Of a stretch of 29,807 nt of DNA, positions 15,123-24,105 are shown one piece after another. The position numbers and the translations under genes were made by a program. Source of the DNA: Oscillospiraceae bacterium (GTDB lineage: Bacteria > Bacillota_A > Clostridia > Oscillospirales > Oscillospiraceae); NCBI GenBank assembly GCA_017398105.1, contig JAFQHF010000064.1, positions 1 through 29,807 on the forward strand, written 5' to 3'. How positions within the stretch are numbered: the first letter of the stretch is position 1; the number at the start of each line of letters is the position of its first letter. Below the pieces are notes generated by a model. It made no database searches, was not told the origin of the DNA, and saw only the letters and a list, made by a program, of their open reading frames with translations.

Positions 15123-15847
15123 ATCCAAAATTTGATATTCCCATCGATGAATCCAAATTGCAGCAAACCATCGCTGTTTCCAAGTCGGCATTTCTTGCCG
15201 GAGAATCGGAACGGACTGTATCCCATGCAGAGTTTCTGTATCAGCAGAGCCGCTATATCAAAAAGCATTGGTGGCTGATTCAGGCTGTACTGCTGTTTGC
15301 CCTGTGCCTATTGCTGCATCAGACCGAGGGTGATTTGCATATTCGCCGCAGTCTGGGTGTTGCAGCACCCCTGTTCGTGATTCTCATTCTGCCGGAGCTT
15401 TGGAAAAACCGCAGTAACGATGCCATGGAAGTGGAGGGCACAACCTTTTACACGATCCGGCAGGTCTATGCTGCCCGGCTGATTCTCTTTGCCGGAGTGG
15501 ATCTGCTGCTGCTCACTGCGTTCTTCTGTGGGGCAACTTATTTCGCGCGGATTACTCTCTGGGAACTGATGATCCAGTTTCTGCTGCCCTATAATGTTGC
15601 CTGCTGCATCTGTTTCCGGTGTCTTTACGGCGGAAATAACCAGTCGGAGGCTCTTTGTGTTCTTCTCTGCTCCGTCTGGTGCGGTCTGTGGTTTCTGGTA
15701 ATTTCTAGTGAAACTCTGTATAAAGCCATTTCTGTCCCGGTCTGGGCTGCAATGCTGGTTCTATCCTTCGCGTATCTGGTGTATACCCTGTGCAGAGGAC
15801 AAAAGACGATTTATAAAACATGGGAGGCGAAAGCTTCATGGAATTAA
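15119..15847 (+). CDS. Integral membrane protein, possible anti-sigma/signalling partner
   Basis: 242 aa with a cytosolic N-terminus of about 50 residues, then about six hydrophobic helices (from about residue 52 in WWLIQAVLLFALCLLL to about 230 in AAMLVLSFAYLVYTL). It overlaps the sigma gene by 4 bp (ATGA) and the ABC ATPase gene by 10 bp, so all three are translated together. I recognise no named domain. Its place directly after an ECF sigma gene and before an ABC transporter fits a membrane regulator or an accessory permease. The cysteine-rich stretch near residues 160-190 (CCICFRC, CVLLCSVWC) is unusual. Confidence 0.8.
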   Translation: MNPKFDIPIDESKLQQTIAVSKSAFLAGESERTVSHAEFLYQQSRYIKKHWWLIQAVLLFALCLLLHQTEGDLHIRRSLGVAAPLFVILILPELWKNRSNDAMEVEGTTFYTIRQVYAARLILFAGVDLLLLTAFFCGATYFARITLWELMIQFLLPYNVACCICFRCLYGGNNQSEALCVLLCSVWCGLWFLVISSETLYKAISVPVWAAMLVLSFAYLVYTLCRGQKTIYKTWEAKASWN

Positions 15848-16725
15848 CGATTCAAGATTTGACAAAAGAATTTGGCACGCTGCGGGCGGTGGATCATGTG
15901 AACTTTACCATGACGAACGGTGTCTACGGTCTGCTGGGCGTCAACGGTGCAGGTAAGACCACACTTATGCGGATGCTGACAACCCTCATCAAGCCCACTT
16001 CCGGCGAGATCCTTTGGGATGGACAGGATGTGTATGCAATGGATGGCCAGTACCGCAAACTCCTTGGGTATCTTCCTCAGGATTTCGGCTATTACCCCGA
16101 CTTTTCCATCTATGACTACCTGATGTACATTGCGTCTATTAAGGGTATCCGTCCTGCGGTGGCCAAGGAGCGGGTGAAGCTGCTTCTGAAGCAGGTGGGT
16201 CTGGTACGGGCACGGCACAAGAAAATGAAAACCCTATCTGGTGGTATGAAGCGCCGGGCAGGCATTGCACAGGCCATGCTGAATGACCCCAAGATTCTGA
16301 TTCTGGACGAGCCTACTGCCGGTCTTGACCCAAGCGAACGCATCCGTTTCCGCAATCTGATCAGCGAACTGTCCGAAGATCGGATCGTGCTTCTCAGTAC
16401 CCATATCGTTTCGGATATTGAGTACATTGCCAACGAAATCCTGCTGATGAAGGATGGCAGCATTACCATGTCTGGCACGGCGGAGGAGATCGTGGCATCT
16501 ATGCCCGAAAAGGTCTGGACATTCACCGTCCCCAAGGCACAGATCGATGCCTATCTGAAGTCCTACAAGGTTGCCAATGTAAAGACTGTTCCTGGAGGTG
16601 CGGAGCTGCGGGTGCTGTCCAACCTGCGGCCAAATTCCGGTGCGGTGGAAGTGGAACCGAATCTGGAGGATGCATTCTTGTACCATTTTGGTGAAAGTGC
16701 AGGTGAAGATGATGGTACGGTATGA
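15838..16725 (+). CDS. ABC transporter ATP-binding protein
   Basis: 295 aa from ATG 15838 (GGGAGG 10 nt upstream; the frame extends to 15820). All ABC motifs are present: Walker A GVNGAGKT (34-41), Q-loop Gln81 in LPQDFGYY, signature LSGGM (133-137), Walker B ILILDEP (153-159) and the switch His in LLSTHIVSD. The roughly 80-residue C-terminal extension is of the type seen in drug and bacteriocin exporters (CcmA/BcrA-like). It pairs with the permease gene that overlaps its 3' end. It powers export or extraction of an unknown substrate, perhaps a peptide antibiotic. Confidence 0.93.
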   Translation: MELTIQDLTKEFGTLRAVDHVNFTMTNGVYGLLGVNGAGKTTLMRMLTTLIKPTSGEILWDGQDVYAMDGQYRKLLGYLPQDFGYYPDFSIYDYLMYIASIKGIRPAVAKERVKLLLKQVGLVRARHKKMKTLSGGMKRRAGIAQAMLNDPKILILDEPTAGLDPSERIRFRNLISELSEDRIVLLSTHIVSDIEYIANEILLMKDGSITMSGTAEEIVASMPEKVWTFTVPKAQIDAYLKSYKVANVKTVPGGAELRVLSNLRPNSGAVEVEPNLEDAFLYHFGESAGEDDGTV

Positions 16726-17962
16726 GATCAAGAAAGTGTTAGGCAGACCCAGTGGCAAGATTGCCCTGTTTCTGTTTGTCTGCGTGATTATTCTGTCTCT
16801 CTGGACAACGATTTTCGGTGATGAGTACGGCGATCTGGTCTGGGTTAACGAGCAGGGCGATGCGGAATACGGCTTTGCCGCCCATCAGAAGCTGCGGACA
16901 GCCCAAAATGAATGGGCTGGCGAACTTGATGAAGAACATCTGGAAAGCATTATCCGGGAACTGAACCGCATTGCCGCCACCCCGGAATACAACTCAAACG
17001 AATATAACCAGAGGGACATCGCATTTCATTGGCGGATGGGCATCGATCCAGTGCGGGGTATGTTGTACCGCACGTTCTCTCCCGGCCTGCGAAATTTTGA
17101 CTATTACTTAGCAGATACCTTGAGTCCTTCAGTGGCTGGAAAATTCTACTCACAAAGAGTGGAACTGCTGCGGTCTTACCTTTACGAGGAAGATAATGAG
17201 GAAGCTGCGCGCCTTTCTGACCGGGAAAAGGAATATCTGATCACCCAGTACGAAAAACTGGAAGGCCCCATCTATTATGACTATCATAGGGGCTGGTATC
17301 AGACCCTCAGCAATCTGACCTTCATCATGCTGCTGGGTACGCTGGTTATGGGCTATATGGTATCCGGTATTTTCTCCAATGAATTCAAGTGGAAGTCCGA
17401 TGCGGTCTTTTTCACGACCTATCATGGACGGAGCTGGGCGGTTTCCGCAAAGATCAAGGCAGGTGTGGTGCTGGTATACGCACTTTACTGGGGCGGAGTG
17501 CTGATCTGCACCCTCTTTACGCTCGGTTTCTGCGGGTTTGACGGTGGTAACTGTGCCATCCAGTTTGATTGCTATCGATCTTTCTATAATTTGACCTACT
17601 TGCAGACATACCTTCTGTATGTTGTCAGTTGCTACATCGGCATTCTGTTTATGATGTTCCTGTGCATGTGGGTATCTGCAAAGACCAGAAGTGCCGTCTT
17701 TGCCACGACCATTCCTTTTATTCTGATCTTTGTACCCAATTTCTTCGCTAATTCCACACTGGCAGATGCACTGAGCGGTGTGTTGGCACTGCTGCCGGAT
17801 AAGATGTTTGATCTGTTTGCACATCTGAAGTATTTTGATGTGTACGATCTTGGCTTTGCCGTGGTTGGTTCATGGCCCTTGCTGTTCGTGATTTACTCCG
17901 TGTTGGCAGTCGTTCTGGTGCCTGTTATGTATCGGGAGTTCCGCGCCAAACAGATTGGATAA
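16709..17962 (+). CDS. ABC-2-type transporter permease
   Basis: About 417 aa from ATG 16709 (or the next codon, 16712), overlapping the ATPase gene by 17 bp; the frame upstream to 16598 only shadows that gene. One TM helix near the N-terminus (about 16-35, ALFLFVCVIILSLW), then a long polar, Tyr- and Glu-rich extracytoplasmic domain (about 37-200), then about five TM helices to the end. This single helix plus large outer loop plus helix bundle is the ABC-2 permease plan. AGGTG sits just before the start. It makes the membrane channel for the adjacent ATPase. Confidence 0.88.
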   Translation: MMVRYEIKKVLGRPSGKIALFLFVCVIILSLWTTIFGDEYGDLVWVNEQGDAEYGFAAHQKLRTAQNEWAGELDEEHLESIIRELNRIAATPEYNSNEYNQRDIAFHWRMGIDPVRGMLYRTFSPGLRNFDYYLADTLSPSVAGKFYSQRVELLRSYLYEEDNEEAARLSDREKEYLITQYEKLEGPIYYDYHRGWYQTLSNLTFIMLLGTLVMGYMVSGIFSNEFKWKSDAVFFTTYHGRSWAVSAKIKAGVVLVYALYWGGVLICTLFTLGFCGFDGGNCAIQFDCYRSFYNLTYLQTYLLYVVSCYIGILFMMFLCMWVSAKTRSAVFATTIPFILIFVPNFFANSTLADALSGVLALLPDKMFDLFAHLKYFDVYDLGFAVVGSWPLLFVIYSVLAVVLVPVMYREFRAKQIG

Positions 17963-17965
17963 GTT

Positions 17966-18550
17966 ATGAAGCGATTCTTCAGATTCATTCTGTTTCTGGC
18001 TCTTCTGGCAGCCGGGTGGCGTGTCTACCAGAATGAGATTATTCCCAGAGAAAAGGTTTTTGAACTGGCAGGTACTCCAATCCCGGATTGGGTCGATCAG
18101 CAGATTATCAAAGTGGACGGTAATTCCCGCCGTGGTGTTTATCTGGAGGGTGTCCGGGATATTGTGATCCACTATGTGGGCAATCCCGGTTCCACCGCCC
18201 AGCAAAACCGGGACTACTATGCAAATCCATCTTCTGATGTCAGTTCCCACTTTGTGATTGGGTTAAACGGAGAGATCATCCAGTGTATTCCCATGCACGA
18301 AAAATCCTCTGCCAGCAATCACCGGAACAAGGATACCATTTCCATTGAAGTCTGTCACCCGGACGAATCCGGCAAGTTTACAGATGCAGCCTATCAATCC
18401 CTCATAAAACTGACTGTTTGGTTGTGTGAAAGCTGTGATCTGGACAGCGGTGACATCATTCGCCACTATGACATAACCGGAAAGCAATGTCCGCTGTATT
18501 TTGTCACACACGAGGATGAATGGGAAAAGTTTAAGATGAAAGTCAGATGA
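17966..18550 (+). CDS. Membrane-anchored N-acetylmuramoyl-L-alanine amidase (Amidase_2/PGRP)
   Basis: 194 aa. An N-terminal hydrophobic anchor (about 5-20, RFILFLALLAAGW) without a clear cleavage site is followed by an Amidase_2 domain (about 55-190). Zinc ligands are His69 in VIHYVGNP, His167 in IRHYDITGK and Cys175 in KQCP; SSHFVIG and SIEVCH are also family landmarks. It would cut the bond between muramic acid and the stem peptide outside the membrane. It starts 3 nt after the permease stop, so it belongs to the sigma-ABC operon. That points to cell-wall remodelling as part of the induced response. Confidence 0.9.
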   Translation: MKRFFRFILFLALLAAGWRVYQNEIIPREKVFELAGTPIPDWVDQQIIKVDGNSRRGVYLEGVRDIVIHYVGNPGSTAQQNRDYYANPSSDVSSHFVIGLNGEIIQCIPMHEKSSASNHRNKDTISIEVCHPDESGKFTDAAYQSLIKLTVWLCESCDLDSGDIIRHYDITGKQCPLYFVTHEDEWEKFKMKVR

Positions 18551-18579
18551 TGCTCCCCATGCTTGCAAGAAAGATAAAA

Positions 18580-18610
18580 TCAAGACTACCGGCTAAGCCG
18601 GTGGTCTTGA
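18580..18610. terminator. Terminator hairpin between the converging cargo and STAND operons
   Basis: 14-bp stem TCAAGACTACCGGC / GCCGGTGGTCTTGA with loop TAA and one T-G pair. T-rich sequence follows on the minus strand; the plus-strand T tract is weak. It lies between two converging operons. Confidence 0.7.
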
Positions 18611-18682
18611 CTTAACTCTTAGAAGCATGCCAGTATGTAAATACAATCTGTTTACTTCTTTTTACTTATACGTGATCGTCAA

Positions 18683-18697
18683 GGATTCGCAATGACA
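18683..18697. repeat. Possible remnant of the 7109-type repeat
   Basis: GGATTCGCAATGACA resembles the two ends of the repeat at 7109-7153 (GGATTGCC... and ...TTCGCAATGACA, reverse strand) with the middle deleted. No gene is seen in 18611-18760. Confidence 0.3.
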
Positions 18698-18760
18698 CTG
18701 TCGTTCCTTCTCACGATAAGTCTGCGTGGTTAGACGGAAATATGTCAATTTCTCCATTCT

Positions 18761-21700
18761 CTACATTACAGCAAATGTACTTTTCGATTTTTGGGCATTC
18801 TTCAACAACTCATATTCCGCATCCCCCTGTACGCGATTTGCTCCATCAGGATCCTCTAGTGTTACCCCCTGACATCTTACTTTGATCTGAAGCTTAATAG
18901 GCCGAAGAGATGGATGATCCAAATCCAGCAGATGGACTGTCTGACCCGAAACAGCATATACAAGATTTTCGTTTATTGCAATCATTTTCTGATATACAGC
19001 TAATTCATGGAGCTTTTTAGTACAAGAGTTTGTGATGCGGGATGACGGTTCAAACACAACAATCTGTATTTCATCGCGGTACTTGACGAAAATATGAAGC
19101 TTGGAATTATTGTAAGAACAGAACGCTGCGAAGCATTCAAAATCAGGAGATAGTGGCATCACACTAAAGAGGTCTTTGTTCTGTTTGAGAAACAATGTGC
19201 TGTCACTCACATACAGATAACTATTGCTATCCAGAATATAGATATTTCCAATCTCAGGCGTTACGATCCGCTTTGTTTGCCATTCATCGTATTCCTTCTT
19301 TTGATAAATTAGCTCGTAAATTCCATCCTTGCCTACCAGTACCAAATCTGATTTCAAATCCAACAGCTGATAACCGGCCGGAAGTTCGTAACATTGCTGA
19401 GGACAGCTTGAAAAGCCAATCCGTTGATCGGTGTACACAGCAATATCATCTGGGATGGGATACAAATACATATACTGCCGCTGCAGTTGCTGCGCCATGG
19501 GGATGATCTCATAAGATTCCAGCCCATTCAGATTCTCAAAATGGTACTCCATAATCTGCTTATCCGCATATAGTGTAAATATACTAAGCTTGCCATTCTG
19601 TATGCGGTGATGTACATCGATTATGTCCTCATCCAGCCCCATAACAAGTCCGGTCAAATCAGTTCCACGGAAGTCAACATTTTTTAATTCTACATCAAAA
19701 AGATGCAAATTTGGCATTTTTGCATTCCGTAGTTCGACATTCTCCAGTTTGCATTTGTGCAGATGCAGGTTGTCTGCACAAATACCATTTAACGTCAGAC
19801 CTTGGATTCCATGATAATCTGTGTTCAAATGACACAGAATAGCAAACAGGTTGGAACCCATTCTGCCCTGATCTAACGAGGACGATTTTATCAGACGATT
19901 CTTAATCGTATCTATCACACTAAGACGAATATACTTGTTGGAGCATGTTTTCTTAACCAATTTGCAGAAGAAATCTATCATTTCAGGCGTTAGTGCCACA
20001 TGGCGAAGAATTCTGTCCAGCTTTGAATAATCTGGGCACTCTTTCTCCATAACAGACTTTACTTCCGTAAGCAGACTATCCGCCAGAAGATATTCGCGAA
20101 TGGCATTATGATAGAAGCGGGCTTGATATTCTCCGTATTCATTCACCTGAATACGCAGTACGTTCTTCAGTTCCACAGATGTCGGGTTAAAAGTCGTGAT
20201 TGCCGCATTTCTGTTTTCTTTATTTGTTGTGAGCTGTATGGAAATGCTGATAGCATATTGGCACAACTGATCATAGACTTTTTCTTCAGTCATCCGGGAA
20301 TCTTCCCGCAGATATTTCTTAATGGATCGGCTGATTACTTCCTGAAGAATATCGATTTCACTTTCTAATCGGCAACCATCTCCCCATTCCTTGATCAGCT
20401 CCACAAGGAAGCCATAATATAATGGCTTCCTTGCAATATTCATTAGACGGTCGTTCTCTGTTGGTTTAAATTGGAGACCCGTGTTTTGAAGTTCTTTTTC
20501 TTCCAGCGCCTGCAGCTTATCCCTAGCATCTTCCAGCATACAGTCTCCGATTTGAATCTTGGAGAATTTACCGAGAACTTCATCACCGCTGAGATTGCTG
20601 ATGCAGGATTTAAAATCAATTTCCCGGGATGTAATAAGAAACACAGTTTGGTTATTAAAAGTTCGCCTCACTTGCTTTATGACTTCCTTCAGCAATTTCA
20701 GCTTAAAAGAACTGTCTCCGAGGCCAGAGGTTATTTCGTCCAAACCATCAAGGATCACCAGAACCTTCTGATATCCGCGTTCATGCAGGAAATTTAAAGG
20801 GAACGTATGTTTTTCTAGGCCGTTCTTCAAAAACTCTTCCACAGCGGACTGGACGTTGTCAACGCTAAAATCGTTGTGATTGCGATTCATTTTTGACTCT
20901 GCCAGCTGAAGCCATAGTGGGGGGAAGAAATCACTTCCAACCTGATTCCGTTCATCCAGAATGGTTTTTATGATCTGATAGGTCATATAGGTTTTACCGG
21001 AGCCGTATTCACCAATCAGGAACACACTTTGCCCTGTTCTTAGCTTCTGGAGAATCGCTTCCCGGACGGATTCACCTTCTCCGTTTTGCAGTGTCATCAG
21101 CGGGTCAGAGAGCAGCAGGCTGTCCTGGAAGAATGGATAATTGGACATTTGGGCATACTGTTCTCCTTGAAGTGTCTTTTCTCCAATAATGTGGTCAAAT
21201 ATGCGCTTTGCCAGAGCATCTTCTTTTTCGTGTGTAAGAGGCTTGTCTTCGTCTCCGTAGACCAATCGATATGCTTCGTCATCAAGGGAAAGAAATTCCC
21301 TGCAGGTAATTTTGGTTTGACTGCTGGTAAAAGCCCGCAAATTCATAATGGGTATGTCCCTGTTCCACTGTTCAAACAGTTTTTCCTGAAGTCCATTTTG
21401 AAGATCGGCATGCGGACTTACCAGGATCCAATAGTTTTGATCCGTATTGAGTCGAGGACAATGCATATAATACTGTAGTAAATTTGGAGCATAACTATCT
21501 ACTTTCAAACGGGAGTCTTTCCCGTTAGCATTTTCCTCACGTAGTTTTTCGTAGTTCTTACATTCAAATGCTATATGGAAGGATTTTCCGTATGCCTGGA
21601 ATTCCATGCCTACATCGTAACCCAACTGGCTGCCTGATGTTTGGCGTATAGCATGCTTCTGTAGATTGAGATCGATCCATTTTTCTATTTTTTTAGCAGC

Positions 21701-23908
21701 AAGCTGTACCGCCTTTTCCAAATCGCTCGGTTTTGAGGAATGGGAAGAAGGCACCCAGCCAGGATCCGTATATTCATCACCATCCAAAAGATCTTTGCCA
21801 TGCAAATTAGAAAAGCCTGATGGACTCAGCTCAAACGGTTTATGGGTGATGGCATACAGCAGATTTACATAATGCTGCGCCTTTTCCGGGTACAATGCTT
21901 TAAAATCACCACTTCCATCAATCCGATATAAGTCTTTCAGTTCATTGACCACATATCGCCTGATCTCAGGAGTATTGTGATTTTTTAAGTATTCTAGTGT
22001 ACCGGTAGGACTGCAAGTCATGTGGTGCAGTAAAACCCTAAGAATTTCTTGATCCAGCTGACTTTTCGGATCGATATCCAGAAGTTCCGTTGCATTACAA
22101 GCAATGATTGAGAGCCCGTCTGCTGTGAATCGAAAAATCGATTGATTGATATTGGTATTGAACAAGCGCAGATCATGGGTAAAAAGCAGTACCGGGTACA
22201 ATTCGTGATTGATCAGAAGTTCACGAATTTCAGCGGCGTGCTCCTCATCTTCACAGATCATCAAAAGAAACAATCTTTTTTCTTGCAAAGTTGCTGTTTT
22301 TTGGGGAAGCGTTCCCGATTCGTGGTGCTGCAGAAGTACCAGATAGCGGTCTGCTTTTGCAAGAAGTTTTTCCTTCCAGCCGGTGTAACGGCGCTGTGTT
22401 TCCAGCAAAAGATTGCTATTAGCAAAGATTATTCTTCCCGGCGTGCGTACTGGCGTATCCTCATCGGCATTGAAAACTTCTCTAAGTTTAAATGTCTTAA
22501 AAAAAGGGAACTGTTCCCAGTAAGCAAGAATGATCTGATTGGTAGCAAGATAACGCTTGATGTCCTGGACCGGTGTAGCAAGAGCGGCAGAATCATAGGA
22601 GGTTCTCCTGATACTGCGGTAAGACCTGAGAACCAGTTCACCATTTCTTGCGAGAAAATACACACGGTAGATGCCCTCTCCATCCTCACTGCTAAACCGG
22701 AATACATCGATAAGCCCCAATTTGACCATGGAAGACAGCCGTATATTTAGCTTATTCTGGGATAGTTCATCGGGAAGTGAGTCTGTGGACTGTAGATAGG
22801 CCATGATCATTTTATTGGTACAAAAAACCAGATCATTTATTGCACCAAGTATCAGAAAATGTAGTTCTTTAATATGACCGATTTTGATTTTGTCTCGTAT
22901 TGCTTCGATAGAGACCCGCCGGCTGGGTGATTGCTCAAATCGCATGCTCTCATTGCTGCGCATGGCAAAAGGACTAACTGTGGCTTTGACAGGAGCTACA
23001 AACCTGAATTTCTCTTTTACTTTCGGATTCGGCTCAGGATTGGGTACAGGTTCAGGATTTGGCACAGGGTCGGGGATTGTTTCATTCCATATGCCGATTA
23101 ACTGGTAACTATCTGGCTTCTTCTCTGTAATCTGTATCTGAACCAGTGTGTCTAGCGGCGGTTTTTTCAACGATTCAAATTCGACATAAACATGGTCAGA
23201 GATAGAAAGATAATAACCATTGCCTGATGGTATGTTTGGGTTGACACAGGGAATTCCTTCTACAATTGAGCCTACATCCAGATTTGCGGTTTCTGATTTC
23301 CAAAACTCCTGCAATCGGATGCAGCTCATTTTGCCAACGGTTTCATACTTTGAGTTGTTGTGGTTATGTATACGGAGAACAATACCTTCAACGCAATCTC
23401 CCACCGAAAAATGATCCGAAATTTTCTGACAATTGCTAGGTTTACGTGGAAGAATATTTGCTGCAGAGAGAAACAGTGTGTTTCCTTCCATAATCTCTAC
23501 AAAGGCATAACCACCCGTTTTTCCAATATGAATAATATTTCCGACAATATCGTCTCCGGCATTCAGCATCCTGATTTGACGGTTTGCCTCAAGTTCTACG
23601 GGAATCCGTGTGGCGGTGAAAGTCTTTGTTATTTCATTTAGCTGGAGTATCTGCACGCAAAACGTCTTGTCGAGGAAAAAAGCACTTGACAAATATCTGT
23701 TTTGTGTAATATAGCCTCGATTAATTATGCCGCGGATATTATGATAATCAATTTCCAAACGATCATCGGCTTCCAAATATGATACTGCCCGGCATACCAC
23801 AAAGATGTTTTTTTCACAGGCAATCCTTAACTGCGTCCACGCTTCTTCAGCAGAACAACTATCAGGATTATAAAAATATTCACCAATAGGTTTAAGTACA
23901 ATAGACAT
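18761..23908 (-). CDS. Giant STAND (NACHT) NTPase with S1-like repeats, nuclease domain, pentapeptide repeats and probable propeller
   Basis: 1715 aa; ATG 23908 has GGGGAG 9 nt upstream. Order seen: several S1/OB-like segments (about 25-60, 118-155, 167-205, 211-275; for example VGNIIHIGKTGGYAFVEI); a Pro-Asn-Glu linker (279-297); a winged-helix-like region (about 343-440); a PD-(D/E)XK-like nuclease with Asp765 in GYDVGMEF and Glu782-x-Lys784 in AFECKNY; a NACHT NTPase with Walker A GEYGSGKT (966-973) and Walker B VILDGLDE (1051-1058); an all-helical part with HNAIREYLLAD near 1295; pentapeptide-like repeats (about 1365-1430); and a beta-rich C-terminus (about 1435-1715), perhaps a propeller. 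STAND proteins with an effector domain and a C-terminal sensor include the Avs anti-phage family. Several S1-like modules in such a protein are new to me. Last gene of the operon. Confidence 0.85.
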   Translation of the reverse strand: MSIVLKPIGEYFYNPDSCSAEEAWTQLRIACEKNIFVVCRAVSYLEADDRLEIDYHNIRGIINRGYITQNRYLSSAFFLDKTFCVQILQLNEITKTFTATRIPVELEANRQIRMLNAGDDIVGNIIHIGKTGGYAFVEIMEGNTLFLSAANILPRKPSNCQKISDHFSVGDCVEGIVLRIHNHNNSKYETVGKMSCIRLQEFWKSETANLDVGSIVEGIPCVNPNIPSGNGYYLSISDHVYVEFESLKKPPLDTLVQIQITEKKPDSYQLIGIWNETIPDPVPNPEPVPNPEPNPKVKEKFRFVAPVKATVSPFAMRSNESMRFEQSPSRRVSIEAIRDKIKIGHIKELHFLILGAINDLVFCTNKMIMAYLQSTDSLPDELSQNKLNIRLSSMVKLGLIDVFRFSSEDGEGIYRVYFLARNGELVLRSYRSIRRTSYDSAALATPVQDIKRYLATNQIILAYWEQFPFFKTFKLREVFNADEDTPVRTPGRIIFANSNLLLETQRRYTGWKEKLLAKADRYLVLLQHHESGTLPQKTATLQEKRLFLLMICEDEEHAAEIRELLINHELYPVLLFTHDLRLFNTNINQSIFRFTADGLSIIACNATELLDIDPKSQLDQEILRVLLHHMTCSPTGTLEYLKNHNTPEIRRYVVNELKDLYRIDGSGDFKALYPEKAQHYVNLLYAITHKPFELSPSGFSNLHGKDLLDGDEYTDPGWVPSSHSSKPSDLEKAVQLAAKKIEKWIDLNLQKHAIRQTSGSQLGYDVGMEFQAYGKSFHIAFECKNYEKLREENANGKDSRLKVDSYAPNLLQYYMHCPRLNTDQNYWILVSPHADLQNGLQEKLFEQWNRDIPIMNLRAFTSSQTKITCREFLSLDDEAYRLVYGDEDKPLTHEKEDALAKRIFDHIIGEKTLQGEQYAQMSNYPFFQDSLLLSDPLMTLQNGEGESVREAILQKLRTGQSVFLIGEYGSGKTYMTYQIIKTILDERNQVGSDFFPPLWLQLAESKMNRNHNDFSVDNVQSAVEEFLKNGLEKHTFPLNFLHERGYQKVLVILDGLDEITSGLGDSSFKLKLLKEVIKQVRRTFNNQTVFLITSREIDFKSCISNLSGDEVLGKFSKIQIGDCMLEDARDKLQALEEKELQNTGLQFKPTENDRLMNIARKPLYYGFLVELIKEWGDGCRLESEIDILQEVISRSIKKYLREDSRMTEEKVYDQLCQYAISISIQLTTNKENRNAAITTFNPTSVELKNVLRIQVNEYGEYQARFYHNAIREYLLADSLLTEVKSVMEKECPDYSKLDRILRHVALTPEMIDFFCKLVKKTCSNKYIRLSVIDTIKNRLIKSSSLDQGRMGSNLFAILCHLNTDYHGIQGLTLNGICADNLHLHKCKLENVELRNAKMPNLHLFDVELKNVDFRGTDLTGLVMGLDEDIIDVHHRIQNGKLSIFTLYADKQIMEYHFENLNGLESYEIIPMAQQLQRQYMYLYPIPDDIAVYTDQRIGFSSCPQQCYELPAGYQLLDLKSDLVLVGKDGIYELIYQKKEYDEWQTKRIVTPEIGNIYILDSNSYLYVSDSTLFLKQNKDLFSVMPLSPDFECFAAFCSYNNSKLHIFVKYRDEIQIVVFEPSSRITNSCTKKLHELAVYQKMIAINENLVYAVSGQTVHLLDLDHPSLRPIKLQIKVRCQGVTLEDPDGANRVQGDAEYELLKNAQKSKSTFAVM

Positions 23909-24105
23909 ACATTATGTCTCCCCTCGTGTTGATTTCTGGTTCTCTGAGAGTTTGGTAAATCACATCGCTGAATAATTTTATTTCAAGCAGAGTATCATCC
24001 ATTCACATATGCATAGATTTGGAGAAAACTTAATCAAATTTTTGTACAAAAGACTTCAACTATTTAGAAGTATACAAGTAGTCCCCCAGTATGAACACAT
24101 ACATT
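23909..24105. other. 197-bp AT-rich gap before the STAND gene
   Basis: Much longer than the other gaps of this operon (19 and 45 nt). I see no convincing sigma-A promoter and no small gene longer than 14 codons; only AT-rich DNA and the ribosome site GGGGAG at the end. It may hold an internal promoter or mRNA control element that I cannot identify. Confidence 0.35.
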
